64,000 nt of DNA, from NCBI GenBank assembly GCA_963969495.1, contig OZ018321.1, forward strand, positions 126,536,298 to 126,600,297, in the 5' to 3' direction. A program made the position numbers and the translations under genes. The notes under the pieces were generated by a model. The model had not been told where the DNA came from, did not search any database, and worked only from the letters and a program-made list of their open reading frames with translations. The stretch is from Ceratothoa steindachneri (taxonomy: Eukaryota; Arthropoda; Malacostraca; Isopoda; Cymothoidae). This document shows, one piece after another, positions 10,890 to 22,084 of the stretch (positions within the stretch are counted from its first letter, which is position 1; every line of letters begins with the position of its first letter).

Positions 10890-11580
10890 TTTAATCAATC
10901 AATTCTTTTTTTAAATATAATACAGACGTATTAATCTCATATTTTAACGCAGAAGCAAACCTGTTTGAGCTCGCCCTCTATATCTTTAAATGAAAATTTA
11001 GGGTGGGTCTGTCCTCTTAACCATTTGGCGTATATTCAGCTGTTTTATATTGTTAGTCTTTACTCTTTTCACATATATTTTTGTGGTGGAAAAAACATTG
11101 CATATTTTTCTTACCTCAGAAATATCCAGAATGGGTAGAATTAGTGACCTGGGAATATTTAACTAAGTCACGTTACCTCTTAGAACGGCGAGGAATCCAG
11201 CTACTTTTTGAGACATGACGTAAAAATACTTATAAAACATAACAGGAAAAAACAACAAGTGCTTACGAACTATCAATGTTATCTAATAATATAGTTTCAT
11301 CGAGAAAACGGGAATGAAAATTGATGGACGAATAGATGTTGATAGGAGAATTAGAAGGACAAAAAATATTGGAGAATGTACTAAGGAAAAGATTCAGGTG
11401 ACGGGCATGCGTGTGTGTATATTTTTCTTTAATGTGTGACTATTCTTCATAATACCAACCAACTCTTATTCACAGTCATGGCTTAAAGTTTTGACAGAAA
11501 CAAATTTTGTATTTCATAAGTTTATCACATGTCGGATATCAAGTTATGGAAAATATTCTAATCGATATTGTTCTATTTTT
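10890..11580. other. AT-rich sequence, no supported gene
   Basis: No recognisable coding or repeat signal. Confidence 0.5.
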
Positions 11581-11589
11581 GCCTTAACA

Positions 11590-12010
11590 AAGATATGAAG
11601 TTGTGACGGTTTGTGGGTTACTGCTTTTCCACCCGCTTTTCAAGAATCGCCCACACGTTCTCAATCATAATTAAGATCGAGAGAGTTTCAAGGCCAATAG
11701 CCCAATAATTCAATAAGCTTTTGTTCAAGACACTTTGTTACCGCTCTATGGCATGGTGATCCTCCATGTTCAAATACACATGGATATTTACTACTTTGGT
11801 TTGGGATCGTTGGTAGGAGGAGGTGTTCTTGGCGGGCATTGCGGTACAATTTTTTTGTTCATTGTGGTATTTTGAGCGAAGGAATATGAGGCCCTCCTGA
11901 CTGTTAAAAGATACCATTGGGCGTTTCTAAGGCTTTTATAGAGCACGTTTGGAACATCTCAGGGGTACAAAAAACGGTTCTTACAGACGTATTAGTCCCA
12001 GTAACAATTT
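11590..12010 (-). pseudogene. Tc1-like transposase C-terminal relic
   Basis: Minus-strand reading gives EHGGSPCHRAVTKCLEQKLI followed by ELLGYWP, a decayed PxNSxDLN segment, then a VWAILEKRVEK-like end at about 11640. This corresponds to the second catalytic Asp region (QDGAPCHRA in the family) through the third catalytic residue of Tc1-type DD34E transposases. Weak upstream text (CSIKALETPNGIF and neighbours) fits the preceding beta-strand region. The N-terminal half is missing and stops are frequent. Confidence 0.65.
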
Positions 12011-12039
12011 GGGCACGCGAGAGAACGCTTTAGTGTACA

Positions 12040-12106
12040 GTAATCTAGGCTATGGTGTAGGTGGGAAAGGTTTAGTATCGTCCACTCACCCACACTTATC
12101 ACATTT
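12040..12106 (+). repeat. Short repeat shared with 4562-4640
   Basis: Plus-strand partner of the inverted copy at 4562-4640. It contains GCTATGGTGTAGGTGGGAAA and the CACTCACCCACACTTATCACA block. It sits immediately upstream (in transposase orientation) of the Tc1-like relic, whereas the other copy sits downstream of the mariner relic. Confidence 0.6.
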
Positions 12107-12197
12107 GGAACGTTAAATATCTTTAAATTTTCGTAGCTTATGCATCTATAAGAAAACCAATAACGGATACATAATAATTACTGTATACAAATTGTAG

Positions 12198-12200
<3 letters not shown>

Positions 12201-12242
<42 letters not shown>
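12201..12242. repeat. (TA)n microsatellite
   Basis: About 21 uninterrupted TA units. Confidence 0.95.
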
Positions 12243-12246
<4 letters not shown>

Positions 12247-12561
12247 AGGGTGGTCCCCCAAAATTTTTTAGTTTTTTATCTCCACATGCCTAATTGTATT
12301 ACCACATTGAACAGTAGGTCACATACTCAATTTCATCAAAATCGAACAATATTTACTGGTCGCTATATGGATCTTAACTTATTAGTCTGCTGGTAAATAA
12401 ATTTGGGGGATAGAAATGAACAGTCTTTGCAAATACTAGTTTATTTAAAACAGATCTTGGTGTTGAAAGACATTTTTTTTTTAAATATTTATATTAAAGT
12501 GAAAAGAAAATTAGTTAAATGGCAAAAGATTTCTTTTTGACACAAATTATAACTAAAATTG

Positions 12562-13545
12562 CTAATTAAACATTGATCCTTTTGAGCATGAGGAAAAATT
12601 TTTGTGATGTTTTGCCACAAGTCTCAGAAGCAACTGTTTCTGTTCTTCATCTTTTGTGAAAGATGCATTATAAGATTTTATAAGTCCAATACCTCTTTCT
12701 GCTGGATCGTTAACAACCATTAAGTTAATCGCTCGAAGTTGAAATTCTTGAAAGCACCTATTCTCTTCCCAAGAACTTGGGTTAGTCTTCAGGAATGTAT
12801 CCTCTGCAAACTTGTATCCATCTTTCATTAGGAGACTGAAGATTAGCTTAGTTTTTTGAGTTACCAGTTCATGCAAGTCCAAATCCTCGATGTTTTTTTG
12901 TAAGATTCAATTCGCGAACAACTTTGGTTAGTCTTTAGGAATGTATCCTCTGCAAACTTGTATCCATCGTTCATTAGGAGACTCAAGATTAGCTTAGTTT
13001 TTTGAGTTACCAGTGCATGCAAGTCTAAATCCTCGATGTTTTTTGTAAGATTCAATCGGAAAACAACTTGCGTGTTTCCATTACGTTGGAGATTGGAGAC
13101 CATCTTCTGTTTGGTCTCAGCATTAATTCTATGATCGAAAAATGCAAGACCAACAAGGTATTCTGCAAGATACCAAAGGTGTCTGAGAAGGGTTATGGTT
13201 GCTTCTTTAGATATTGTCTGATTTGGGTACTTTTGCAAAGTTTCAAGAAGCAAAATGTCATTTAAAGGAGCATTAATTCCAAAATGGGCTTCATTCCAAA
13301 AACGCGAGTAGACCATAGCAATAAAAAGATAGCACTCTGTAATATTGGCCTTTTCACGTTCCGTTAGTTTCAGTTGACGATTAAACAAGTATATTTTCAG
13401 GACATATATACTTTATCCATCCAGCGTGCATAATGATTCGCTCCTGGGGCTCTTAATGTAACTTCTGTCTTATCAATGCCCCCAAGAAAGATGAGACTGA
13501 GTCGCAGCAATTCTTCATAATCGTCACGCAACCAAGGCGGAATAA
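12562..13545 (-). pseudogene. Uncharacterised arthropod repeat protein (HARWM / LWYL-E family)
   Basis: The minus strand encodes, from 13540: DYEELLRLSLIFLGG, then PGANHYARWMDKVY, a frameshift at about 13390, NRQLKLTEREKANITECYLF, LRHLWYLAEYLVGLAFFDHR, KTKLILSLLMNDGYKFAEDT, and finally SWEENRCFQEFQLRAINLMV, VVNDPAERGIGLIKSYNASF and LLLRLVAKHHKNF to 12562. I recall proteins with the PGA-HHARWM, HLWYL-E-ALAFFD and VVND-AERG-LI motifs as a large uncharacterised family repeated in arthropod and cnidarian genomes. The function is unknown to me. A 146-bp tandem duplication (12781-13056) repeats the KTKLI-SLLM-DGYKFAEDTF segment, and two frame breaks make the copy non-functional. Confidence 0.6.
12781..13056. 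repeat. 146-bp internal tandem duplication
   Basis: Segments 12781-12912 and 12927-13056 are near-identical (both start GTTAGTCTTYAGGAATGTAT and end GTAAGATTCAAT). They are separated by a 14-base join that carries TTCGCGAACAACTT. The duplication lies inside the coding relic, so the encoded K-TKLI--LLM-DGYKFAED block appears twice. Differences between units are only a few substitutions and one-base length changes in a T run, so the duplication is younger than the relic. Confidence 0.9.
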
Positions 13546-13822
13546 TTACCGCTTAAAAATCGTTTTCTTTCACTCTGTCAGATCCTCACTCCACTCATTA
13601 CATCGGTAAAAGAGGCAAGAACATTTCAAAACACTCGGAAGATGATGAATAAGATCGAAAGCTTAGTAATTTAGTTTGACTTTTACCAAACACATTCATT
13701 TTAAAAAAGAGGTGAATATGGACAAGTGATCCACCATCTACAAAATGGAATAAAAAAGATAGTTAGAAGAAGAGAAAGTTGCAAAAGGAAATTAATTAAG
13801 GCAAAATACACAATGGTCTTCC

Positions 13823-13948
<126 letters not shown>

Positions 13949-14569
13949 TAAATATATGTTGATTTTATAAAAATATGTTGCATCCAAAAACATGTCAGTG
14001 AAAACCTTTTGAAACCATGGCTGTAATTATTGATTTCCTTCATTAGGAAGAATTAGTTTAAATTCATATTACTACAACTTATTTTAAATATATTATTTAT
14101 ATTATACAATTATTCATAATAATGCTAACTGTATCAAGCCTTCATTTGAGGCTGTTTAAAGTGAATTAATTAGAATTCACACATTTATTTCAACTGCTCA
14201 TTTATATAAATATATTTCAACCATTTAAGAGTTGGTTTCCTGCAACCATATCTCTGCATTGATTCAAACTTAACCTTTCAGATACGTCCGCACCACTGCG
14301 TGTGGGTATGAGTCCAGTTTTGTCGCTTTTCCGTGCTCGACAATTTTGTGATGTCACCACATGTTTACATGAGATACAGCTATTTACACTCTAGTCAGCG
14401 CCATAATACTTGGCGTGCCCCCCCCCCACACACACACTTGAATTTAGAAGGCCACGGCAGAAAATTTTTAACGTTAAAGGGTTATCAGATACTTACCGAG
14501 AGAGTCATACCTGTTGAGATGTCCTTTCGTCTTAATATACGCATGGAGACAAATAGGGACTGACTTTGC

Positions 14570-15060
14570 GAGGTTCTGGAGCAAGGAGGAGAAAAAGCTG
14601 CTCTACAACTCTTGGACGTGATGAATGAGCTTAGGCCCTGAAGAGGTGTCGCTGCCCTGCAGAAGCCTCTTTATGATGGACCAGAGCGTCTCAATGGGAT
14701 TCAAATCCAGTTTATTTCCCGTGCATTCCTCTATGTATTCTAACCCACAAATAGCGAAATCGTCCTTAACTGCTTAATGAACTTAGCCTTATGCTCAGGT
14801 TCACTGTTTTGCATAAACACCTCAATAAGTTAAGCGTCAAAACAATGCCTGGCCTGTTTGGGGGGAAGCGGTAGTTCGGTAGCACGAGTCTTGCGTCTTT
14901 TAGCGTCCACCTCAAAACGCTACTCAGGCTAACTCCGGTTATGGCCGATATTTCCTTAGACAATGATGCTATTGCTGCAAGTTGGTCAGATTTCAAGTCT
15001 TTACCACCACCTATAGCCAAATCCCCAAACAAATCAGGATATCGGGTCACGCAATAAAAT
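14570..15060 (-). pseudogene. Internally deleted Tc1-like transposase
   Basis: From 15050 downward the minus strand encodes a helix-turn-helix N-terminus (KSDQLAAIASLSKEISAITG, then GVSLSSVLRW). It then passes abruptly, near 14840-14810, to a catalytic-domain segment resembling VFMQNSEPEHKAKFIKQ and, after frame changes, EYIEECTGNKLDLNPIETLW, SIIKR, and PKLIHHVQEL ending near 14580. About the middle third of a normal transposase is absent. The deletion and the stops make it inactive. The 5' flank (15040-15140) recurs at 16690-16790. Confidence 0.6.
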
Positions 15061-15140
15061 CAACGCACGCTACTCTCCCCTCCAAAAATGCCTAACCTAT
15101 AACTACAAACACCCTAAGAAAATTGAAGCTCGTCTGCCTA
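15040..15140. repeat. Element flank repeated at 16690-16790
   Basis: Begins GATATCGGGTCACGCAATAA and contains TGCCTAACCTATAACTACAA. The segment at 16690-16790 begins GATGGTGGGTCACGCGATAA and contains TGCCTAACCTTTAACTACAA. It is the 5' end of the Tc1-like relic at 14570-15060. The second copy has no attached transposase. Confidence 0.65.
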
Positions 15141-15144
15141 GGTA

Positions 15145-15790
15145 CACTGAATCTCCTGTTACCCCACTCCATTTGAATCGTGCGCCAAGTAATATGGCGT
15201 TTTAATTGGGTACCTTTTAAGGAGGCATGTCAAAAGACGCCATAGTATTTAAAGCTCTGTTTTCGCGCCAAGTATCATGGGGATGATTGTAGACATGACG
15301 TTCAGTGCAGCCTCAACGAAGAAGACTTCTGTTGTTTTGGTGATTGTTTTGGTGTTTAATTTCAATGTTTTATCTTTGTTTTGACAGAAAAAGAATTCCT
15401 TAGGAATGAAAGCATTTAAATGTAAATCCAGTTTTGATTGGGACAGCTGAGATTTACAAACAGACAGCCATAACTAAACATGTATGACACTGGATGTTAA
15501 AGAAATTGGCGAATATTATCTTAAGAACTCGCGCTAAAATCTATTGCAGTTAACTTTCACTTTACACTATAAGCAGAGTGCAGCCTTGATTTATATATGT
15601 TATATTAATAAATTTCGGAGCAAATCTTTGGTGAATAAAGAAATATAATTCTTTTTAAGTAATATCTTTCCCTTGCAACGAATTATTGCGATCCCTTTCT
15701 GAGCTCTGACGCCATTGTAATATTTCTACAAATTTGACTGATTTAAACTTAAGTTAATTTAGCTCAATAAAAGAACCAGCAAAACTCCTT
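15145..15790. other. No supported gene
   Basis: AT-rich spacer between the Tc1-like relic and the second mariner. Nothing recognised. Confidence 0.5.
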
Positions 15791-15794
15791 TTAT

Positions 15795-16625
15795 TACGAG
15801 GGAAGGTCAATAAATTTTGAAATTCGGATATAAGGAAACGAGATATGAGGAAAAGTGTTTTATATTTTTCAATATAACTACCCTCGACTTCAATGCACTT
15901 TCGACACTTGTCCCCGAGGCTTCGAATTGCTGACAACCAGAAATCTCCCGACTGCTGTTCAATCCACTCCTGGATGGCGAGCTGGAAAACTTCATCCTCC
16001 CCAAACCGGCGTCCACGCAGTGCAGCCTTGAGCTGGCGGAATAAAAAAATAGTCGGTAGGGGCCAGATCTGGACTGTAGGAGGGATGGTTGAGCTCCTCG
16101 AATCCACACTCGCGCAGGGTAGCTTGTGCAACTCGGGCCTTGTGGACTTTGACGACGTTGAAGTCGATCATGGGGCGTGAGGTTTCTAGGGATCCAACGG
16201 GCAGAGACCTTGGTCATGGCCAAATTGTCGGGACAGGATGCCCGTCACATCTGAAAGGCGTCCTGGCCGGGGTAATTTTTAAGGGACTCACGACCATGGC
16301 GGAACTCCCTATTCCAGCGAGCAATGGTTGAATATGAAGGCGCGGTGTCGGTGTACACTGCAACCATGCGTTCATGAATCTCTTTTGCATTCTTGCCTCC
16401 CTTGGTCTAAAATTTGATCACTGCGCGGTGATCAACCTTCTCCATTGTTGAAATTTTTTTTACTGACGATCTGCGATCAGCTACTGCTTCTTAAATAGAC
16501 GAGGCAGGAGCGTGCGTCTGCAGGTCCTGACTTGTTCTAACTTGTCCTAACGCCCCCACAAATAGCCATCTCCCTTCCTCTGTTTTGCCCTACCGATTCG
16601 CAAAACTTTTTGCTCGCCCCTCGTA
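15795..16625 (-). mobile_element. Mariner, internally deleted, second copy
   Basis: Same subfamily and orientation as 6521-7460. It is bounded by TA with TACGAGGG-type ends and terminal inverted repeats around GGTCAATAAATTTTG and CGATTCGCAAAACTTTTTG. The C-terminal coding end reads FLFRQLKAALRGRRFGEDE, then WIEQQSGDFWLSAIRSLGDK and KCIEVEGSYIEK. It shares the same internal junction as copy 1 (NLTPHDRLQRR running into the KARVAQ region) and has a further deletion of roughly 130 bp that removes the N-terminal NRRLKV and DDPRPRR segments. Non-autonomous. Confidence 0.85.
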
Positions 16626-16689
16626 TTCTCAATGTTTGTATGTAAACATGAATGCACAAAGGAATGAGTAGAACAAAACTTGCCTGTAA

Positions 16690-16790
16690 ATGCAAAACAG
16701 GATGGTGGGTCACGCGATAAAAGCACTACCTCCCTCCCCTCAATTTTCCAAAGTGCCTAACCTTTAACTACAAAAACACCAGAAGAAAAC
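16690..16790. repeat. Solo copy of the Tc1-like element flank
   Basis: Matches 15040-15140 in the same orientation (see that entry). No transposase text follows, so this is a truncated terminal fragment. Confidence 0.6.
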
Positions 16791-16799
16791 AGAGATGAG

Positions 16800-18690
16800 C
16801 CGGAAAACTCTGACGCGAAGAAGACGAACTTGAACCTCGTCAAGTTTCTCTAAGACCGAGCGATTTTATTTTATAAAGGGGGGTTCGGAAGATGAAAGGA
16901 TCTCTTCGTTGGTCACCAGATATATTTATATTCCACCTCGTTTTGTGATCCTCTTTGCTATTGTGCTCCACATAGGATTTTTGTGAAACGTTGCTCGTTA
17001 AAACGGATTTGGGTGATACGATAACGTTCCGAGAAAATATTACCCGACTCCAAAAGGTAATGATGAATATTTTCTGCTGGGTGATGAACAGAATTTCCGA
17101 TATGATTTTTTTGCCTTCGAGCAAAATGGTGATGAAAACAAGAAGACTGTAGTTCTATTTATTTAGTGGCTTTGGATAGCAAATGGAAATGGAGGAGAAA
17201 TTCGAATTAAATTGATTATCGATTTCACGAACTTATCTTTGATGATGCTTAAATACAACTCTCTTAATGTTCGTGCTTTGGTACAATGAATGAATAAGAC
17301 TCGTCTTGATGTAAAATCAGTTGCGTAAATGCTATCTCATAATGCGGAGTAAATGACTTGATTGGTATGACTCGCGAGCAATATGTGAAACTGCTCCTCG
17401 AACCTCTCAAATGCCCTCTCTCGAATGATTTCTCTCGAATGATCCTCTCTCCTCCTTGATTTGCTCGTTTTATACTTGGAAACATTTACAAACATACAGA
17501 TATATATACATATACAATACTTTTGAAATACTTTTCTCTCGCGAGAAAATTTACTGAAACGGTGAAATTTGGTCAAACGCCTTTTTTGGTCTTCCTTAAT
17601 AAAAATACCAATATAATATTGTGGTTGTATTTGATGCTCACCGAGTGTCGTTACGATCGAGCTAACCCATCTTAAGGTTCCTTTTTGTTTTCTCTTAATG
17701 TTTATTTTTCCAAACCGTAACTACAGAATAATTAGTCTTATTTCCAGTTTACCTCTTCACCGTGACTTTGGTCTTCTTGGGAAATGAAAATGGGAATGGT
17801 TCTAAAATATTCTGTTGCATGTTACAATGTTTCATTTGAGTTTCTTTTTGTTTCGTTTCACACACATAAATTTACTTACATTGGCTGAGTGTACATATTA
17901 CTACTTCATGGGTTTGTGTATGCACATATTGTGTGCACCACAGCAGGCTCATATATTGTGTGCACCATGTGCACCATACTTTCATTCTTGCCACATTAAT
18001 CTCGTTTCTTCGTTCCTATTCTTCCGATCCACTTCATAGTATGACGACAAATGTCTGGCTGCGCAACTCTCGTACACGACCAATTTATGTTTCTTGCTGC
18101 GTTTCCCTCAGGTACTTCATATGTGATCCAGTGCAGTAATTCAATACTAGTATAAATAAATATGATTAAATAATTATTTCCATATAGACCCGCTTCATCA
18201 TTTCTAATCAGTGGAAGTGTGTACTTAATTTACCAGCAAATTCCTATAATAACGTGTATATTTAAATTGTATATATACCCACTTTGAATTTCATTGTCTC
18301 ATTCATCTATTATAACTTTCACCTAATCAATCAATATCATAATAATTACTGCATAGCAATAATAAATCACTCTAAATTAATCTCTTTCATTGTAAGCTCT
18401 ACATTTAATGTTGTCATTCGCTTCACAGTCATTCATTGTCTTCGTTGGTTTTGCGGACGAATTTTACTCGAAACAAGTTAAGTTAGTCATGACAAGGAGC
18501 AAGAAGGGTTCAAAAAGTCGTGCCTAAAGCCCTAAATTGATGGGAGGTTAGGGATGGGGGGGAAGCAGATACTTAAACTAACCAGGCTTGATGGTATTAC
18601 ATAACATATAAATTTGCCAGTTTTACGAATATTGACAGCGAAGATTTTGCTCGTTTTTGTTGTTTTTTTAATAAATGTGTCGTAGGGTGA
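16800..18690. other. AT-rich sequence, no supported gene
   Basis: Several 60-95 codon frames on both strands show no domain. A short direct duplication (the CATATTGTGTGCACCA motif, twice with one inserted dinucleotide) lies at 17926-17968. Nothing else was supported. Confidence 0.5.
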
Positions 18691-18699
18691 CCATACAGA

Positions 18700-19520
18700 A
18701 TGGAGCACGGTAGAAATTGGGATATAGATCACAGTGCGAGGGTTAAATAATCAAAATCGAGTGCGCTTGGGCTAAATAATCAATTCTAGAGGTTATGGGA
18801 TTAGAGAAACTGATTGTAGAAAAATAACTTTACTATATACAAAGAAAATATTGATAGCACACATAAATAAATTACAATAAATAAAATGCCACCTGAGGTA
18901 CGAAATGGGGGGGGGAATGACTTGATGGGTACGAGAGTCCAAAAGAGGATGTACGGTGATTGCATCCAGGGAAATGACGGGGAGACTCACATAAAGCCTA
19001 ATTGTCTGGAGGCTTTTGATACGATGAGTACGCGGGGCGTTGCAAAGTTCCACATGCAAAATTCCTTGTTCTTCAATCTCCCTGAGAAATGAGCGAGGGA
19101 GTACTCCAAATGCGAACGAAGTCGATACCCGAGTGATAGATGCCTGCCAGTGTCTATCGGCTGTCGGGCGGGAGCTCTGTCCTTAGCTACGAGTGAGGCC
19201 TGGTAGAGAGGTGATGTGTAGCGTTCTTAGCTGGAAGCTATTGGGGGCGGTGCATGGCGTACGAGACTGTACGTGGCTGCTAACCAAGTCGGGGCTGTAA
19301 GGTATCATGTAATTTATCAAAGCTTTTCTCGAAGTATTTATACTGCCTCGACGGAAGCGGGTCGCCGGAGGCACCGGGTCAGCCGACCTCGCGAAGTTTT
19401 CGATGTTTCCTTGGGGCTGTCTGGCCATGCAGGTGCATCTTACTTAGGCGCCACGGGTAGACGTTGGGTTCTAGGGAGAGGAGGTCTAACCTTATCTCTC
19501 TGAGATCTACTTCCCTCCCA
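18700..19520 (-). repeat. GC-richer block, possibly a solo LTR
   Basis: A second compositional island. Its minus-strand end near 18820-18840 carries TAGTAAAGTTATTTTTC, similar to the end of the 9800-10885 island. A TATTTATA-like box lies at about 19335-19345. No ends, primer site or coding domain could be identified, so the LTR reading is tentative. Confidence 0.25.
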
Positions 19521-19894
19521 AGATGCAGCTTCCGAAGGAAGGGACATCAGAATAATAGAGAAACAAATACAAAAGGGATGGTACTGGGTACTCTTCACAA
19601 AAATAAATCAAATACAGGGACTCGGAAAATGCTCTGTATTCCTATTACCGAAAAAATCAAGTAAAAAAATAATAATAGTAATAATACAATAAAATAGCTG
19701 AGGTCAACATAGTCTCGATAACCAGGGGGTTACATACAAGGATATTACATAAAAGAAAGGCCCCATAATACAAAAAAAAGGTACATAAGAACAGGGTAAC
19801 TCATCAAAAAATATATACACAATAATAAAAAAAAATAATGGCACATATTCTTATAAAGCAGTACACAAAACTAAAAGAATTATTTAGGAATATA

Positions 19895-20010
19895 TACAAA
19901 AGTAATCCATTTATTCTTTAACGGCACGGCCTCGGGGAACCGGGTGGCAAAATCCACTAAAGTTATTTCCACTGACCTGGAGTCCGCTCTTCTTGATCTA
20001 GATACCCCCC
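19895..20010 (-). pseudogene. Ty3/gypsy integrase core fragment
   Basis: The minus strand reads RSVEITLVDFATRFPEAVPL followed by K-N. This is the retroelement integrase core containing a catalytic Asp in the LVDFATRFPEA motif, typical of Ty3/gypsy including Gmr1-like elements. Flanking translation does not continue the domain, so this is an isolated fragment, separated by about 1.3 kb from the oppositely oriented integrase at 21310-21905. Confidence 0.7.
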
Positions 20011-20479
20011 CCCCCCCATCACGCCTGATGATTTCGTTTTTCTTTCCACGATTTGCAGCTCCCCACCTCCAGCAAATTACAGAATTGGAGTGCAAGAAGA
20101 CACTAATGTTGTTAAATAATTGAATTTATTCATTTACAATTGAATATCAACGAAATTAGAGAGAAGTGAAAATACGTGGAAGGTACAGTGTAAGGGGAAC
20201 CAGGTTAAAAAATGTGAGTTGTAAATAGAAATCATTAGAACGAACATTTTTACTATTGTAAGTGAGAAAAAAACGAGACTAGAAAGTAAATATAAACATA
20301 GAGATGATTAGGCAAGTAGGCTCCGCGATTCTTGCTCTACACCTAAGCATTGTAGTATTTACCTGTTATCTTAAACTCGAGCTCTGATTGGAGGATGGGA
20401 ATCCTAAAATTTGAGCAGAGCCAATCAGTAATGAGATCTGTGGCACACCCCAAGACTTTCTTTTTCTTTCTTATCTTTG

Positions 20480-20795
20480 TTGTTTGTTCGTTTTTACTTG
20501 GGCATTTCGCCTCTTTTATTTCTGTTTTTCTTGTTTTGCTGTTTTCCTTCGTTTTTAGTTTGGGCACTTCGCATCTTTTATTACGCTTTTCTGTTTCTAT
20601 TTCCCTTCGTTTATTAGTTTTGGGCACTACGCCTCTTATATTTACGCTTTTCTTGTTTTGTTGTTTTCCTTCATATTTTAGTTTGGGGCACTTCACCTCT
20701 TTTGTTTACTTCTTTACTTTTGTAACACCTTGTCGATCTTAATCTGGGCATTTTCCCTCTTTTGTTTTTAGTTTCCATATCCGGTTTTATGGCCA
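20480..20795. repeat. Minisatellite with about 62-bp period
   Basis: Five imperfect units, each carrying a version of TTTTAGTTTGGGCACTTCGC followed by CTCTTTTRTT (starts near 20489, 20552, 20611, 20674 and 20737). Because the period is close to 63 bp, the minus strand stays open for 117 codons as a lysine-rich 21-residue repeat (KCPKLK, KTKENSKTRK and similar). I regard this frame as a consequence of the repeat rather than a gene. Confidence 0.8.
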
Positions 20796-20799
20796 TAAT

Positions 20800-21290
20800 T
20801 TTGTAACATGTTCCTTGTAATGTTTTTAAGTGTCAATTGGTCGTATGTTTTCTCTTGCACAGTTTCTTCCGCTTGGGAAGAAACTTTGTGTTGCCTCCGT
20901 TGGGGTATATCACAAACCTATTTCACCCTTATGAAACCTACCGCATATTTTATCACTCACCCCATAAATAAAAAAAATGCGAAGACTGTAACAACTTAAA
21001 TATGTAAATCCATTTCATCATTAAAAATTAATTGTATATATTGTCAAAAGAGGCCTAAAGCAAACAAACACGCTAATTTTCGATTTGGCTCAAATAATGT
21101 CATCGGATCGTCTAAGCCGTTGCCATTCTCAGATCTCCCAACACAACGAGATAATTTAGCCTATAATTCTCTTCTCGAAGAGAGAAAGAGAGACATGGCA
21201 GTATCTTTAAAAGATTTAGGATTAATGAGGTGAAAAAGTCCCTTGTTCAATTTGTAACCTCCATACAAATGAACTCGGCCTTTGTCATTA
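20800..21290. other. Mostly unassigned sequence
   Basis: No clear gene. The last 250 bp may hold a badly decayed 5' part of the integrase that becomes readable at 21310. Confidence 0.4.
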
Positions 21291-21309
21291 ATTCCAAACC
21301 GTCGACGGA

Positions 21310-21990
21310 GGCGCTGATTTCTTTTTTCCCGCGTCAGCATCCCGAAGGAGATCTTGTCGGACAGAGGTAGACAGTTTACCTTTGATCTAATAGAATACGT
21401 TGGCAAGCTTCTTATGATCAAGCTATTATTTACCACACCTTTTTACCCCGCCGTTAACGACGTCTGTGAAAAATTAAATGGTACATTTAAGACCATTTTG
21501 AAAAGGTTGTGCTATGCCCTGCCCCGAGAATGGCATCGGTACCTGCTGGTTGCCTTGTTTGCCTGCCGACTAATCCACCACAGAACTTTAGGGTTTGTGC
21601 CTCCGAACTTTTGTATGGCCGAAACGTCCGAGGCCACATGAGCATATTAAATGAACTTTGTGCCAATCCCCGTGTAGATGAGGAGATAAAATTTTCGTAT
21701 TCTTACTTTTTAGACTTAAGGAACCGCATGGAAGAATGCGCCGATATAGCATACAAAAATACAGATTTAAACCTAGAAAAGTATAGGATCTATTTTGACG
21801 TTAGGTCAAAAGAAAGGCGATTTAATCCCGGTGACGAGGTGCTGCTTCTCTTACCCACGGAAATAAATAAGATCCTGTCTCAATTGAAAGGCGCGCCTTA
21901 CCCATTCTAGAAGCACGCGGGCCCGTGGATTATTTAATAGAGATCCTCCTCAGCTAACAAACTGTTTCACGTGAATATGCTTAAGCGCTA
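21310..21990 (+). pseudogene. Gmr1-like Ty3/gypsy integrase relic
   Basis: Plus-strand text: FSRVSIPKEILSDRGRQFT with the second catalytic Asp in LSDRG (about 21325-21385), then LLMIKLLFTTPFYPAVNDVC and EKLNGTFKTILKRLC with the catalytic Glu in the CEKLNG segment, EWHRYLLVALFACR, and LLYGRNVRGHMSILNELC. The C-terminal domain follows: ERRFNPGDEVLLLLPTE, then VDYLIEI and FHVNMLKRYHSR (to about 21985). The order and wording match the C-terminal two-thirds of an integrase. Frameshifts at about 21600 and 21900 and internal stops break it. It is followed, without any LTR, by the linker and reverse transcriptase of the same strand. Confidence 0.8.
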
Positions 21991-22084
21991 CCACAGCCGC
22001 GCCTGCATTATTAATATAACTTCCCTTGACGAATAGGCAGTAATGGTAACCTCTTAAATTAATTCAAACCATATGTGTCGAGTC

